DNA from: Xestospongia bergquistia
Taxonomy: Eukaryota; Porifera; Demospongiae; Haplosclerida; Petrosiidae
Direction of reading: 5' to 3'
Length of the DNA: 64,000 nt
Assembly (NCBI GenBank): GCA_963965975.1
Contig: OZ014423.1
Coordinates: 6,102,301-6,166,300 of the forward strand
Every line of letters starts with the position of its first letter. Positions within the stretch are counted from its first letter, which is position 1. Below the pieces are notes generated by a model, which worked only from the letters and a program-made list of their open reading frames with translations, searched no databases and was not told where the DNA came from. The position numbers and the translations under genes are program-made. Below are positions 1-11,800 of the stretch, piece by piece.

Positions 1-450
1 CTGATGTGGGTAACGTCACAGAAGCACTCATTATTTCAGCCATCAAGGGGTCCAAAAACTCATTAGGGGTCTGAACAATAAATGATATAAAAACAAACAT
101 ATCCAGTAACCATCTCAGATTATATATTATAAGATTATAATAAAACACTAATTTTATGTATATATTATTTATTTACAAAGTCAAGTTTTCTTTCTATTTG
201 TCTCAGGACTTGAAATGTGTTGTATTATCCAGTAACCATCTTGGATTACCAGCGATGAACTAAAAAGGTTATTAAAAAAGTAAAATTAAAGCCATATTTT
301 AAGGGACAAAAATAAAACTACTCCCTAGTAATAGTATGGGACTAGAACAAGTGTCATCGAATAGAGGGTGTCCTTAATTCAGAGTCTCCTATTATGAGAT
401 GTTTTACTATACATATCATTATCATCTGTACACATATACATTATTTACAG
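1..450. other. No gene identified; AT-rich, with a short direct repeat
   Basis: I see no supportable coding exon here. A roughly 22-bp sequence beginning tatccagtaaccatct occurs near 100 and again near 228, with small differences. The first nine bases could be the tail of an exon followed by a GT donor (ctgatgtgg|gtaacg), but nothing confirms it. The stretch is probably intron of the + strand gene whose last exons lie at 451-698. Confidence 0.4.
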
Positions 451-698
451 GTGAATATGCATCTATTAATGAGAAGGGAGCAGCTACAGTAATGACAGTT
501 GAACTAGAGCTCTTCAATGGATCAATGATTAGTCTTCTTGGTAAATCTGAAAACAATGCTATTGATATGAGGTAAGACACTTAATATTCATCGATTATTG
601 GTATGGCAACAGAGTCATTATCAAATTATTTTTATAGGATAGTTGTTTTATGTGGGCGGGGCTCCAAAGAAGAAAGCATATTTGTTAGAAGTCAATAA
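451..698 (+). CDS. Terminal exons of an unidentified gene (5' part outside the window)
   Basis: Two plausible exons share one frame. Exon 451-571 follows a ttatttacag acceptor and ends at AG|gtaaga. Its peptide includes EYASINEKGAATVMTVELEL. Exon 638-698 follows tttatag and reads RIVVLCGRGSKEESIFVRSQ before a TAA at 696-698. The 66-bp intron between them is of the size usual in this window. I do not recognise the protein family. The first exon looks coding; the second is short and less secure. The 5' part of the gene would lie before position 1. Confidence 0.4.
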
Positions 699-965
699 GA
701 AAGGGTATGTTGCTATTGTGTGCTATTATGCATCTATTTCACACTATTATGCATCCATTTCAAATTATTTTGCATCCATTTTGTAATAGTATTGTGTATT
801 TTTGTTTGGTATCCATCCATTGAAATATCTATCTAAAGTACTATTATTACTTCCATCAGTCCATAATGTGCTCTTGAAAATATTTATTGTAAATAAAATA
901 GATGTACATAGGATATCATTGAAGTACATGACATTCTCTTGTAGTGTAGATCTATTTCTTCCTAA

Positions 966-1760
966 TCATGTCAAGTTCATCTCTGGTAATGGAGTAGCCA
1001 AGCGAATAATTATGTCTGGTACTATAAGTCCAGATTGGATTGTTGGTGTTGCTGACCTAATAGTAATTTGAGGGATTACTAACATTGATTTATCAGTACT
1101 GTTGTGAATTGTTGGTATAGACGGTTTATGTTCTGTTTGCTGTGTTAAGATGTCTGGTAATATTTTATCCTTCATTGTCATGTCATCTTGTATATTATTA
1201 ATATAGGGATCAACTTTTGGTGTAGCAATTGTGGGTTTAAATTTTCTTTTTTGTTTCTCTTTCATTTTAGTCTGTTGTGTGGGTCTGCGTTGTAGAGTAC
1301 AAATAGCATATGGAGAGGGTAGATTAGTAGGAGATACTAATAATGGACTCAGTTGTCGTCTTTGTAGCTCAATTTTAGCTGAATATATACTTAAATCATC
1401 AGTTGTTGTGGATTGCTTTGTTAGAGATGACAGTGGTAACAATGATCTAGTGTGGCTTGATATGTTCTTGTGTTTAATAAAGTGATTTGCTTGCGATTTT
1501 CTACTGTCAGTTGTAGATTGAAGATTTACTGCATTTCTAAGTTGTAGAACTCTGGGAGGTTTCTGATATGGAGAGACTGAATTATCAGTGAAAATACTTA
1601 TAGAGGACAAAGTTTTAACTCTGTTATTTAGTGTTATCTGAGCTAAGCTGCCATTGTCTCTCAAACCTGCAATTTTTTTTGATGCCTCTTCTAGTGAAAG
1701 GTGCTGTTTAGCTCTTGGTCTCAATCTTTGTAATCTAATTCCACTCTCTTTTGCAGACAT
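966..1760 (-). CDS. Hypothetical basic protein, 264 codons
   Basis: A single long open frame starts with MSAKESGIRLQRLRPRAKQH and runs to a stop at 966. It is rich in Ser, Thr, Lys, Arg and Gln, with no transmembrane segment and no domain I recognise. Near the C-terminus a short motif is repeated: IPQITIRSATP and then VPDIIIRLATP. Part of the 5' end is also echoed just upstream: DNA near 1767-1797 resembles DNA near 1503-1535, suggesting a local duplication. The segment 1767-1880 is open in another frame on the same strand, so an upstream exon is possible. It would be convergent with the partial gene at 451-698. The length makes a chance ORF unlikely but not excluded. Confidence 0.4.
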   Translation of the reverse strand: MSAKESGIRLQRLRPRAKQHLSLEEASKKIAGLRDNGSLAQITLNNRVKTLSSISIFTDNSVSPYQKPPRVLQLRNAVNLQSTTDSRKSQANHFIKHKNISSHTRSLLPLSSLTKQSTTTDDLSIYSAKIELQRRQLSPLLVSPTNLPSPYAICTLQRRPTQQTKMKEKQKRKFKPTIATPKVDPYINNIQDDMTMKDKILPDILTQQTEHKPSIPTIHNSTDKSMLVIPQITIRSATPTIQSGLIVPDIIIRLATPLPEMNLT

Positions 1761-2248
1761 TGATGCCTTCAGTTGCAGACTGAAGATTTACTGAAGTTGA
1801 AGTCAGTTGCAAGTTATTGGTTTGATATAACTGATCATACTTTTCCTTGTCAATGCCTCTAATCTGTTGGTCATGAAACTATTTATCATTTCCTAAAAAC
1901 ACAATTATTCAGTTTATTCATGAATAATTCCCTCAGTTGTTTGGTGTGTGTTGCTTAGTAAGAGCACTACAATATCAATGAATATATATATTATAGTAAT
2001 TGATACTGCTGTAAAATTGATCCATCTTCATAGGGGAGATAACTTGATGCTGAGGAATCAGTTAATAATACACAAGTGATTTAAATGAATAGTAAACAAC
2101 TCACAAGTTGACTCAGTAAACTCACTCACTCTATTTGACTATGTCAATAAAACTTTAGTATATTATAGAGAATGACATACAAACAGTGCAAAATTTCATA
2201 AATAATAATATGAGGCGTTCTGTCTAGAGATCAAGTGAAAGAGATTAT
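1761..2248. other. Intergenic region, nothing certain
   Basis: AT-rich sequence between the hypothetical gene and the 3' end of ZC3H15. A 1770-1900 segment is open on the minus strand and may be an unrecognised 5' exon of the upstream gene. Apart from that I see no coding exon, RNA gene or repeat. Confidence 0.4.
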
Positions 2249-4142
2249 CTATTCAACAGATTCCCGATCACTTTGTCCCTCGTCATTGTCCTCCATATCA
2301 CCCACTTTCATGTCATTAAGATGATTTGTAAGTAACTGTTCTTCCAATACAAGTTGTTCATCTTCATCAATATCGAATAAATCCTCATCAACAGCCACCT
2401 CCTCTGAAAATAGCTGTTCATCAATTTCAACATCAGCACCTCCTACAGCTCCAACTAAACAAAGATTAATGTGTACTGCCAACATATCATGATTTTGTAC
2501 TAACCAAAGTATCCACCTGTCGCTCCTTCCTCGTTAGATGTTGTTGATAATAGAGGCATGACAGCTGCATCATTAAACATATCCATAATAGTTAAATCAA
2601 TGGCAGTAGCTCCTGATTCATCCTCCTAAAGTAAATGAAGTTTATTAGTAATGGCAGTATTATGGTCACCTCTTCTTCTCTTCTTAATATAACAACAGTC
2701 TCTTCATCATCGTCAACATTGTCATTGTCTCCTTCTATTAGTTCTGGATTGAATTCAAACATTTCTCTACCACTGATCTACAGAGTGATTGGTAAGTGAT
2801 ATCTAGTTTATGAATTAAACTTACCCCAACTGTTCTACCAGCTTTTAAAGCTTCCTTTTTCTTTGAAGTTTCTTGTTCAAGTTTATCTCTTTTCTCCTTT
2901 AACTATACAACATTCAAACAAACACAAAAAAGATGACTCACTTTTCTTTTTTTCCATGCTAAGAATGAGTCCAATGTCACTTTTGTTAGAACTTTTCCAG
3001 AACTCAACAACTTTTGTCTCTAACATTAACATTACAAAGTAATCTCTCACTCTGTCCACTTTTCTTACTTCTTCTTCTACCAGCTGTTCCATTGTTATTT
3101 GGTCATCAAGTTCATCTATATCATCACCAGGTTTTTTCTTTGTCTTGAACACAAATCCAGGTGGCAAGCAGTGACGATACATACATTTATCTCCACCATT
3201 AGGACACTCCCAAAACCATCCATACTTACCATCTTCAATAGCTTGAAGAAAGTACTTACATACCTTTAAAGAGAATAATATTAGAAAACCTATTAGTAGA
3301 TGGATATTACTATGTCGGTTTTTGGCTTGTTTATTTGTCCATGTTTTTTTTCTACAACTTCTTTTAATTTATCTTCATCCCATTTATCAATTGTATCTAC
3401 AAAAAGAGATATTACTCATCTAACAACAGCATCTATTGCGTGTTTGTACCTTGTTCTAAGTCTCTAGTATCTACATATACACTCCTCTTCTCTGCTTTTC
3501 CCTCAAGATTCAAATCATGCGAAAATTTGCACTTATCTCCTTTACTGCACATCCCCTGACGGAAAAACACACAAAGAACAGATTTTGGATCCGCACCAGC
3601 TGATACTTTCTGAGATGTAGCAACCGGTTTAAAGAGACTGTCCATTTCCTTTTTCTTTTCCAATTCAGACAATTTCTTTTTCTGAGAAAAACAAACATAT
3701 CATGTGATGTATTGGGTACATCCAATTACATGTATACGTATTTTGGTATTATGTACATATTCATGTACATGTATTAGGTACATTACATATAAGACCCCAC
3801 CCTTTTAATTAATTACTGTGAACTTTATTTATTTTATTAACCTTAGCTTCATGTTGTAATGTCTCTAGTTTTTGTGTACTCTGATGACCACCGTATTTTA
3901 CTTGTTGTGTTACTTGTTTAATAAATTGTTGTTGTTTTTTGCCTTTTTTGTTCTTCAAACCGAATGTCTTGTCCTAATTAAAAGTAAAGAAATATCAAAC
4001 ATGTACAATTCTATCAAAAATCGTAGAAATTTCTAAAATAATTAATAAATTGAAGTAACGCGGTTACCTCTATCACTTTCTCTTTCTTTTTTTCCTGTGT
4101 CTTTTTATTTGGCTCACTCTTTGCCTGCTTCTTCGGAGGCAT
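2249..4142 (-). CDS. ZC3H15: Zinc finger CCCH domain-containing protein 15 (DFRP1 family)
   Basis: ZC3H15/DFRP1 is known to bind and stabilise the translation-associated GTPase DRG1. The protein begins [14 protein letters not shown] (start codon 4140-4142) and has a lysine-rich N-terminus. Two CCCH fingers follow. The first is C-x7-C-x5-C-x3-H, in an exon near 3450-3680 ([19 protein letters not shown]). The second has a long first loop, from [19 protein letters not shown] to GGDKCMYRH, near 3170-3310. A coiled charged segment ([10 protein letters not shown]) and an acidic C-terminal tail rich in Asp and Glu finish the protein at 2249. The spacing of both fingers and the tail match the family. 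Eight or so small exons are read on the minus strand. The start lies 63 bp from the start of RAB3GAP1 on the other strand. Confidence 0.93.
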
Positions 4143-4205
4143 ATTGACTGTCTACCATGAGGATAGAATTCTAAATTTAAGTAAACGAAAATATTACTTA
4201 GAGTG
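4143..4205. promoter_or_regulatory. Bidirectional promoter region, ZC3H15 / RAB3GAP1
   Basis: Only 63 bp separate the two divergent start codons, so core promoters and 5' leaders must overlap each other or the first exons. The stretch is AT-rich with a forkhead-like gtaaacga. No TATA box is evident. The assignment rests on gene geometry alone. Confidence 0.6.
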
Positions 4206-7200
4206 ATGGCAGCAAACATGACAGAAGAACAGAAACAGCAAGATGATGAAGAAGAAGAAGGTGTCTTTGAAATCACTGATTTCACTAATGCTACACCATG
4301 GGAGAGGTAGTCTAGATACTTTACTGATTATATTTATAATTTATCATTTCTAGTTTTGTATCTGCTATTGAAGACTTGTTACATCAGTGGGGTTTGACGG
4401 CATCCACATATTCAGTAAGTTATATCAATGATGTGCTGACGTCTTTGGTCAGTCTGATTCAGGTTATTATCCACAACATCATAAGTCGGAAAAACTCTCT
4501 TATATCGGACATACCTTTGTTGTAACATTAGTTGTCTCGGGTGAGAAAAAAAGACCCACTCCAAAACAGTCAGGTATAAGATTCAGAAAATTTGATTTAA
4601 TAAAAATACTTCAATATCTAGATCAAGATTGGCCTGATGCCATGGTATATATGATGGACCAATCAAATGACTTCCCGCCCAAAGCCCACCATATCTCCAG
4701 ATGGTAAGTATTCACTATAATAATGTAATACATTTAATATTATAATAATAGGTATGGTATTAATCAATTTATACTGATGACGCCAGATGAAAGAAGTCCA
4801 GCTATCACATCTGAGGCACAAACTAAATTGTTATTAAGTTCAATCTCCTTAGCAATAACAAACACAGGCTGGTTAGTAATAATTAATTGTCTTTTATTAA
4901 CTGGTTGTCTTCCAGTGTTTTCCCCATATTTGTACAAATTCAAAAACAATGGCGTCACATGTACATTGGTCAATGTGAGGGGTGTGGCTTACGTACCACA
5001 TTTGAAATGATTCATTTGCAACGTATTCCATCTCATTTTAATCACCTATCTGGTTTATTAGATCTATTTCGCTCAAAACTGGTAAGACCTGTTTGTTGAA
5101 CGTATACAACTAGTAAAACTAGTTAAACCTGTTTTTTCAAGTGTATACAACTGTTGTTCTTTAATTTAGCACAATTCCTCTACAACATCTAATATAATTA
5201 CTATAGCAGCTCGATTCACTTACACATTAAGACATTGGAGTATTTATGACTGGCCAATAGAACAATTAGGTTAACTTAATTAAAGAATACAAATGAAAGA
5301 TATTATTATCATATTATATTAGGTGACATTGATGGAAAACTAGTGGAGTCTAATTTAGTAGCATTACCTGTAGGGGCTACTTCAGATCCAATACAGTAAA
5401 TAAAATATTTTCTTTATTTATTGTATCTATTTCTATGAAAAGAGAACTCCATTTGTCTGCAGTATGGCCATATTTAAGTGAAGAGACCATTATTGATAAT
5501 GGAATAAGCTCGTAAGTCTATAGTGTGTAATTGTTCTCTCATTTTCTATGTAGTGGTTTCAATCCATTTAATGCACCAACTTGGAGTATTAAGACACATC
5601 TATTAGCCAATCCAGGTCTTCTTTTAAGTAAGGAAGAACATTACAATAAATAATCCTTTTATTATAATATACATATTAGATGAAAGATTGAATACATTTC
5701 TGAAGGTCTGTTACAGACATGAAACTATTCCAAATTTACTTGGAAATAAATTGCTTCATGAAGATATCTATAATCCAGGTAGATAATGCATTAACTGTTT
5801 ATTAAAGAAGAAGTTGATGTCCTTGTCTCTTATCTCCTTAGGAGTAGGTAGCAGTGATTACTCTCATGCATTAACAAAACTAACTAGTCCTTCAAGCATC
5901 AGTTCTCCAATTTCTTTGTCATCTGTTGTGTATTCTACTAGTCAAAAACTTGAGCTTGGATCTGAGTTTGAGCCTATCTCAGAAAAAGAAGTAGACTCTG
6001 TCCTACAAGTAAATAAAACTACATCTTTTATCCATAATATCATTTTCTTGTAGTATGCATTTCCAGATTCTTTTCCTGATTATGCTCAGAAGAGGAAAGA
6101 AGACTCTTACTCTACAATAGATGTAAGTTCTCTACCAATAGTTTGTCTAATTACTAAAAGAATATTTTAGGACAAATTAACGTATCTTTTGAAGTCTGCT
6201 CCTCTTAACTGTCTTACTGGACGACTTGCTAGAATTTTATGTATTGTTAACTTTAACTATGGTAAGTGCTCTATTAGAATTGAGTTGATTGTGGGTCCTA
6301 TATAGGTCTCAAGGCTTTTGCACATGTATGGTATGAAGTGGTTCAAGAATTACGTTATAGATGGGAGAATGGTATTACAATATCTGGGTATGTCCTTCTG
6401 TTATGATGTTAATACTTGAGTCTCTCTCTTTGTACATAGGTTAGGGGATCAACCTCCAGATATGTTGTGTTGTTTAATGCATCAAAAATTTCAGGTTTGT
6501 TACATAAAATTTTGATCTGTTGTCTGATCTATTTTTGTAGATGTTGAACAGTTGTATTAGACATAAAATAACTCATACTCAGAAACTATATTCAACTTCT
6601 AATCGTTCACAGTCAGAAACAAGAAACTCTTCTCAAGACTCAGAGTTCCAAAGTCCAACATCTAGTCTCAGTTTTAGTCAACGAGTTTCCAGGCAAGTCT
6701 CCCAAGAAGACTCCATTTCAAAAGTACTAAGAACTAGCAACAGTAGTGATGATGATGAATTTTATGAAGCTCAAGAAGCACTAAACTCAGACTCAAGCTC
6801 TCACTCTAAAACTGAGAATGAGTCTGGGAAGACACCTGTAAAAAATGACTTAAGAACTGATAATCTGTTTGAGGAAACTAACCATTCTGAGTCTCCAAGA
6901 ATTGCTTCAAAAAAGTTGCTTTTAGAACCAGTATCTATTGATCCTCTAAGTCTGTTTGCTAATGAAGATGAGATAGGTCCACCACCTATTCACCAAGAGA
7001 TACAAGTTGGTAGAATAGGAGCTCTAGAACCCTACAAGAACCTGTTGTTAATAGTGACGGGAGAACCTTTGTATGTTCCAGAGACTCAGGTCAGTCATGT
7101 TGTAAGTGGTACAGATAAAGTCATTAGATGTTGTTACGCAGGAGTCCACTCCTTTAACTGAAGATATGTTATGGGAACAACAAGATGTTCTCTCTCGACT

Positions 7201-8504
7201 TGGAACATCTCAAGAAGCTGCTCATGTTCGTGCTAAAATGCAAAGCATGTCACTAATTTCAGATATGGAAGCATTTAAAGTGAGTTAGAACACTTGCCAT
7301 TGTTCTTATCAATCTCTTCTTTAGGCAGCTAATCCTGGTTGTCTTCTAGAGGACTTTGTACGTTGGTACTCACCTCGTGACTGGATTGAAGGAGAAGAGG
7401 AGGAAACTACTATGTCAAAAATAGAGAGTAGTACTGATGGTTGGGATATAGAAGATGATTGGGATATAGAGACAAATGACAGGGTATTATATAATTACCA
7501 ACTGACTACATTATATTTTTTGTTACAGTGTGTAAAAGGTCATTTAAGTGTACGTATGAGACAACCTGGTAATGTCTGGGCCGAATCATGGGAAAATGCA
7601 AAGCCAATACCTGCATACAAACAAAAGAGATTATTTGATGACACAAAAGAAGCTGAGAAAGTACTCCATTTTCTATCAGCACTGAAGCCTTCTGAAATAG
7701 TCCTCATGCTTTTTCCTTGTCTTGTACACTCAGCTATTGATGTCCTACAACAGAGACTCGGTACCTCGATTTACTTATTTATAAATGGTACATCTTTTTT
7801 GTAGAGACGACTAAATTACCTACAGCTCAAGGTTATGTCCAAGATGTTATCAATATTGCTAATACTATACAGAGATTGACACTAGACTCACTCCCGGTTC
7901 TCCAGGTATTGGTTTGAGGATTAGTGTAATTGAAATGAAATCTTGTACTTTTGTGTAGGAATGTATAGGGTTATTAGAAAAAGCTGAACATGACATTTCT
8001 ACAGCTAATTCTCTTCATATGAAACTTTGTCAAGGTTTAGAGCTGAAAGGCAGCGATAACAAGACTCAAGCAGAAGTGAAAGAACTTGATACTAGTGTCC
8101 AGATGATTTTGGAAGAACCGGAACTAGTATTGCAAGAACCAACAACTAGTATAACTGGTTTATCACTTCAAGGATTGTTAACTGCTCAACTAGCTTTACA
8201 AGTAATAATAAGAAAATACTCTTATCTTTAAAAATACATTCTTTTTACTTTAGAATTTAGATCGATCATCCACCCACTCTGCTCAGGTCAGTACTGTATA
8301 ATGACGTTATAATTTAAATATATTGTTGAACTATTACTTTAATAGGAGTTACCTAAACCAGCTGCTCGTGAATTTATTTTAAGAGCAGTATCTTCCCAGC
8401 CATCAGTTTGTTCTACTCCATCTCCTCAAAGAATGTTCTGTCTTCTTACTAAAAAAGAGATGAGACTAGCTGGTGCTTTTAGTCAAGATATTTTAATAGC
8501 TTGA
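4206..8504 (+). CDS. RAB3GAP1: Rab3 GTPase-activating protein catalytic subunit
   Basis: With its non-catalytic partner, RAB3GAP1 accelerates GTP hydrolysis by Rab3 and acts as exchange factor for Rab18, in exocytosis, ER organisation and autophagy (family knowledge). The N-terminus is diagnostic: after MAANMTEEQ and an acidic stretch comes VFEITDFTNATPWE, followed by IEDLLHQWGL, as at the start of vertebrate RAB3GAP1. About 20 short exons continue on the + strand. Recognisable blocks include LPVGATSDPIQ, a serine-rich low-complexity linker at 6541-7100, WDIEDDWDIE near 7440, and GNVWAESWENAKPIPAYKQK near 7570, which is strongly conserved in the family. The C-terminus reads ELPKPAAREFILRAV then ends ILIA at 8504. 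No break is seen. Confidence 0.93.
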
Positions 8505-8836
8505 TTTGTTTACATTATATTTGTGCTTTGAGTGTTAATGTTTTCTATTAAAGAGAATAACCAAACATAGATAATTAGGATAAACTCAAGAAGACAAAAG
8601 TCAATAATTCTATGTACTCTAAATATACAGGACAATATTGTATGAAAGTTTCATTATGACACATTTTCATATGACCAGTGTTGACATTGTTCACTCCTGC
8701 ATAATACACTGGATGTTGAAATCTTGCATACTTTTTTTTATAAAACAAGCAAGTCTTATTAAATATATATATATATATTAATTTTATAGACTTAATTTGA
8801 GTACACACATTATTTTTACACAGTTTGTTTAGCTAA
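8505..8836. other. Convergent 3' intergenic region
   Basis: Gap between the stop codons of RAB3GAP1 (+) and PIKFYVE (-). It should hold both 3' UTRs. It contains a short TA run at 8765-8778. A 77-codon minus ORF here has no recognisable content and I treat it as chance. Confidence 0.5.
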
Positions 8837-11800
8837 TTATAGTGATAAGTTGATCTTAATATCAGCACCTAAACCAGTCCATTTGTCTGGTACAGGTGTA
8901 AAATAACGGTCCATAGCTTCAATAAATCTTTTACGATACATCTCAGGATAAACAACAGTTGGTAACACACTTCTGCCAGCTTTTTTAATAAACATTTCAA
9001 ATAATTTATCCAAGGTAAATGGCCGAACAAAATCTAAAGACAGGAAAGTGTAAATTATTAATTGTTAGTTTTAATTCATTACCTATTATACCGACTACTA
9101 ACTCTCCTTTCTCTTCATCTAGAGCTGTTAATAATGAATAATCCATAATAGAATTAGCTGCTAAAAATTGAGTGTCTGCTAAAATAGACTGCATCATAAC
9201 TGCTTTAGAATGAGGCCACACATAAACTGGAGTATCATAAATATCTAAAATACAAAACAAACACTCATATCACCACCAATTATCAATATAGAAGAATATA
9301 TAAAGTTTGCTGTTTACATTCCAAATAGTTTTCATCCATTAAAACATCTCCTTGTTTTGGTTTCTTAGGATTTTGAGTGACATATCTTCCCCTCATTGAG
9401 CCTTTTAAGTCAAATACCTATACCAATAAATAATACACTAACTGATCATGCATATATATAGTAGTTAGGTATACCTTTGTACAATTATGTCCATATAATA
9501 GGTTCTCCATTATAATAACATGGTGTCTCTTTGAACGTCCTGTTTTATTGTTTCTAAAACCAATACTGTATGCTCCCAGTATCTTAGCCAAAACTAATGG
9601 TCTCTATAATAAATAAATAATAAAAATAAATATTTCTAAGAGATTACTTACCTCATTTTTAATAGCTTCTGATACATGTTGAAAGTATTGCAGAGCAGTT
9701 TCTATAAATGATGTTATCTCAACCATTTGCACCTGCTTCATAATAAGTCTGTCCTCTGAGGGAGACAAATCACAAGATAGTCACAAGATAGTCACATAAC
9801 AATCACAAACCAAATGTTTTCAGGAACATGGCTCTTGATTTACCACCTTTAGCTTCATATTTAACACATCTTGCTAGACATCGAATAAAACTAACAAGAA
9901 GAATATCATTGCAGAGTCTCTGAACTATTCCTTACCTGTCCTCTCCATCAGGATAAATCAGCTCTCTCAGTTTCCTGAACTCTTCTGCATAATACATTTT
10001 ACAGAAGAACTTTGTAGTATCATCAGCAAATTCTGTAAAAACAGAAAAACAAATACTGACATCAAACGATAAATGTAGCTTGTCACTAACAAAAAGATAT
10101 AAAGACTGTTTATTTATTAGCATACAATATATTATTCTTGTCAACATGTTATCATTCACTCTACAGTTTGTTATTCTGCTGATTCTGAATTTGTATAAAA
10201 GGTCAGTGTTCTGTCAGTTTAGTTCAGTTAGTAAATGAGGATATATACTCTCTTACCAAGACTAATGTGTCTGTTCTCATGTGAACTGCTAAATCTACTT
10301 GAAGAGTCTGGAGCACTGTTCCATTTGATACTAGCAAACAGATCATTTTCACTCTTCATTGAACTGGCCTCTGTCAATTGTTCTGAATTATCAACTGGTA
10401 ACTGTTCATCTGATGATGTAGCAGGTAGACTACTGGTGTTACTTGTGTGACGATTTTTAACCCAGTCTGATAAAGTATTCTTTAATTGTTTCAAACCAGA
10501 TTGTTTTGTAGCTGGAGGACCAGGTACAGATAGCTCACCATCTAAAATACTGGACACAACCACTAAGAACTCCAAACATTAATTGTCAACTATTGTACTT
10601 ACATTTTTGGTTGTACGGAGCTTGTTGATTCAGTGAGCAATCCTTTATTTCTCTCTTCCAATAACAATTTCAATTCATTAGCATACTCTCGTGAACAGAG
10701 AGCAAATGCTATGATAGAAGTAGGCTCATTCTCATAAACTGAAACATGAAACCTCAAACTTCCACGCAGTAAGTGATGTTCAGTCAAATTACTACAAATG
10801 AACAGACAATAATGAACAATTCAATGTGATAAAAAACTTACAATGGTGGAGGCAATTTTTGGAAAGGTTTAGAAAGCAAAGCCGTCAATTTGTCAGGGTA
10901 TTGCCTTTTCTCAGCTGATTTAAGAACTCCAACTACAATTGAAAACTAGTAATAGAGTATTACTAAAACAAAATGTACTTACAGTCAGTACTTTCCTCTC
11001 CTTTACCATTAGGAGTGGTATGATCTGTAGAATGGAGTACAGATTAAAAATAACTTGTACAGTATTAGTACTAACTTCGTTTTTGTGAGGGACTTTTAGT
11101 TGCTTTTGATTCAGTTATTGGTTCAAGTTGTTCTGGAAATGCTCTAATAATCAAGTAATATCATAATGGACATATATTATTTTACTGACAATTTAACAGG
11201 AGTGGTTTGAATTTGATAAAATTTGCTACTATCTTCAACTTCTTTACCTAAAGAAGGAAAATAATAATTAACCAAGTACACAAAAGACACACTTACCTCT
11301 TAATTTGGCTAATAAATCAATGTCTTCTGAGTGGAGTACAGAAAGCATATGATCAGATTGGACACCATCACGTATTGTCTGAATTAATTCTCCCCCTCTC
11401 TCACTGGTTTCCTCAGTCTGAACACACGTATCAGTCTGAGAACGATATCGAAGATCCAAATTGTCATTCTTAACACTGTCAATATCATTGGCACTCAATG
11501 AAGGGTGCATCTCCAAGGCAGCACCTATTTTTCCCAAGCTATTTCTTCTTCTCTTCAAGGGTTCCTCTTCAGCTCCAGCCATATCAGATCTCTCCTCTCT
11601 GGTACTAGATAAAGCTATAGAGTCTGATAACTGACGTTTATGACCTCGCCTTCTCATCATCTCATTACCATATTCTATAGAGTGTGACAACCATGTTGTT
11701 GGGGTTGGGGGTGTGGTGACATGGCTAGTTTTCTTTAACAGAGTTGGACTTCGTTTGATATTTTTATGACGTAATATTGGACTGTCATTAGGAGTACCTG

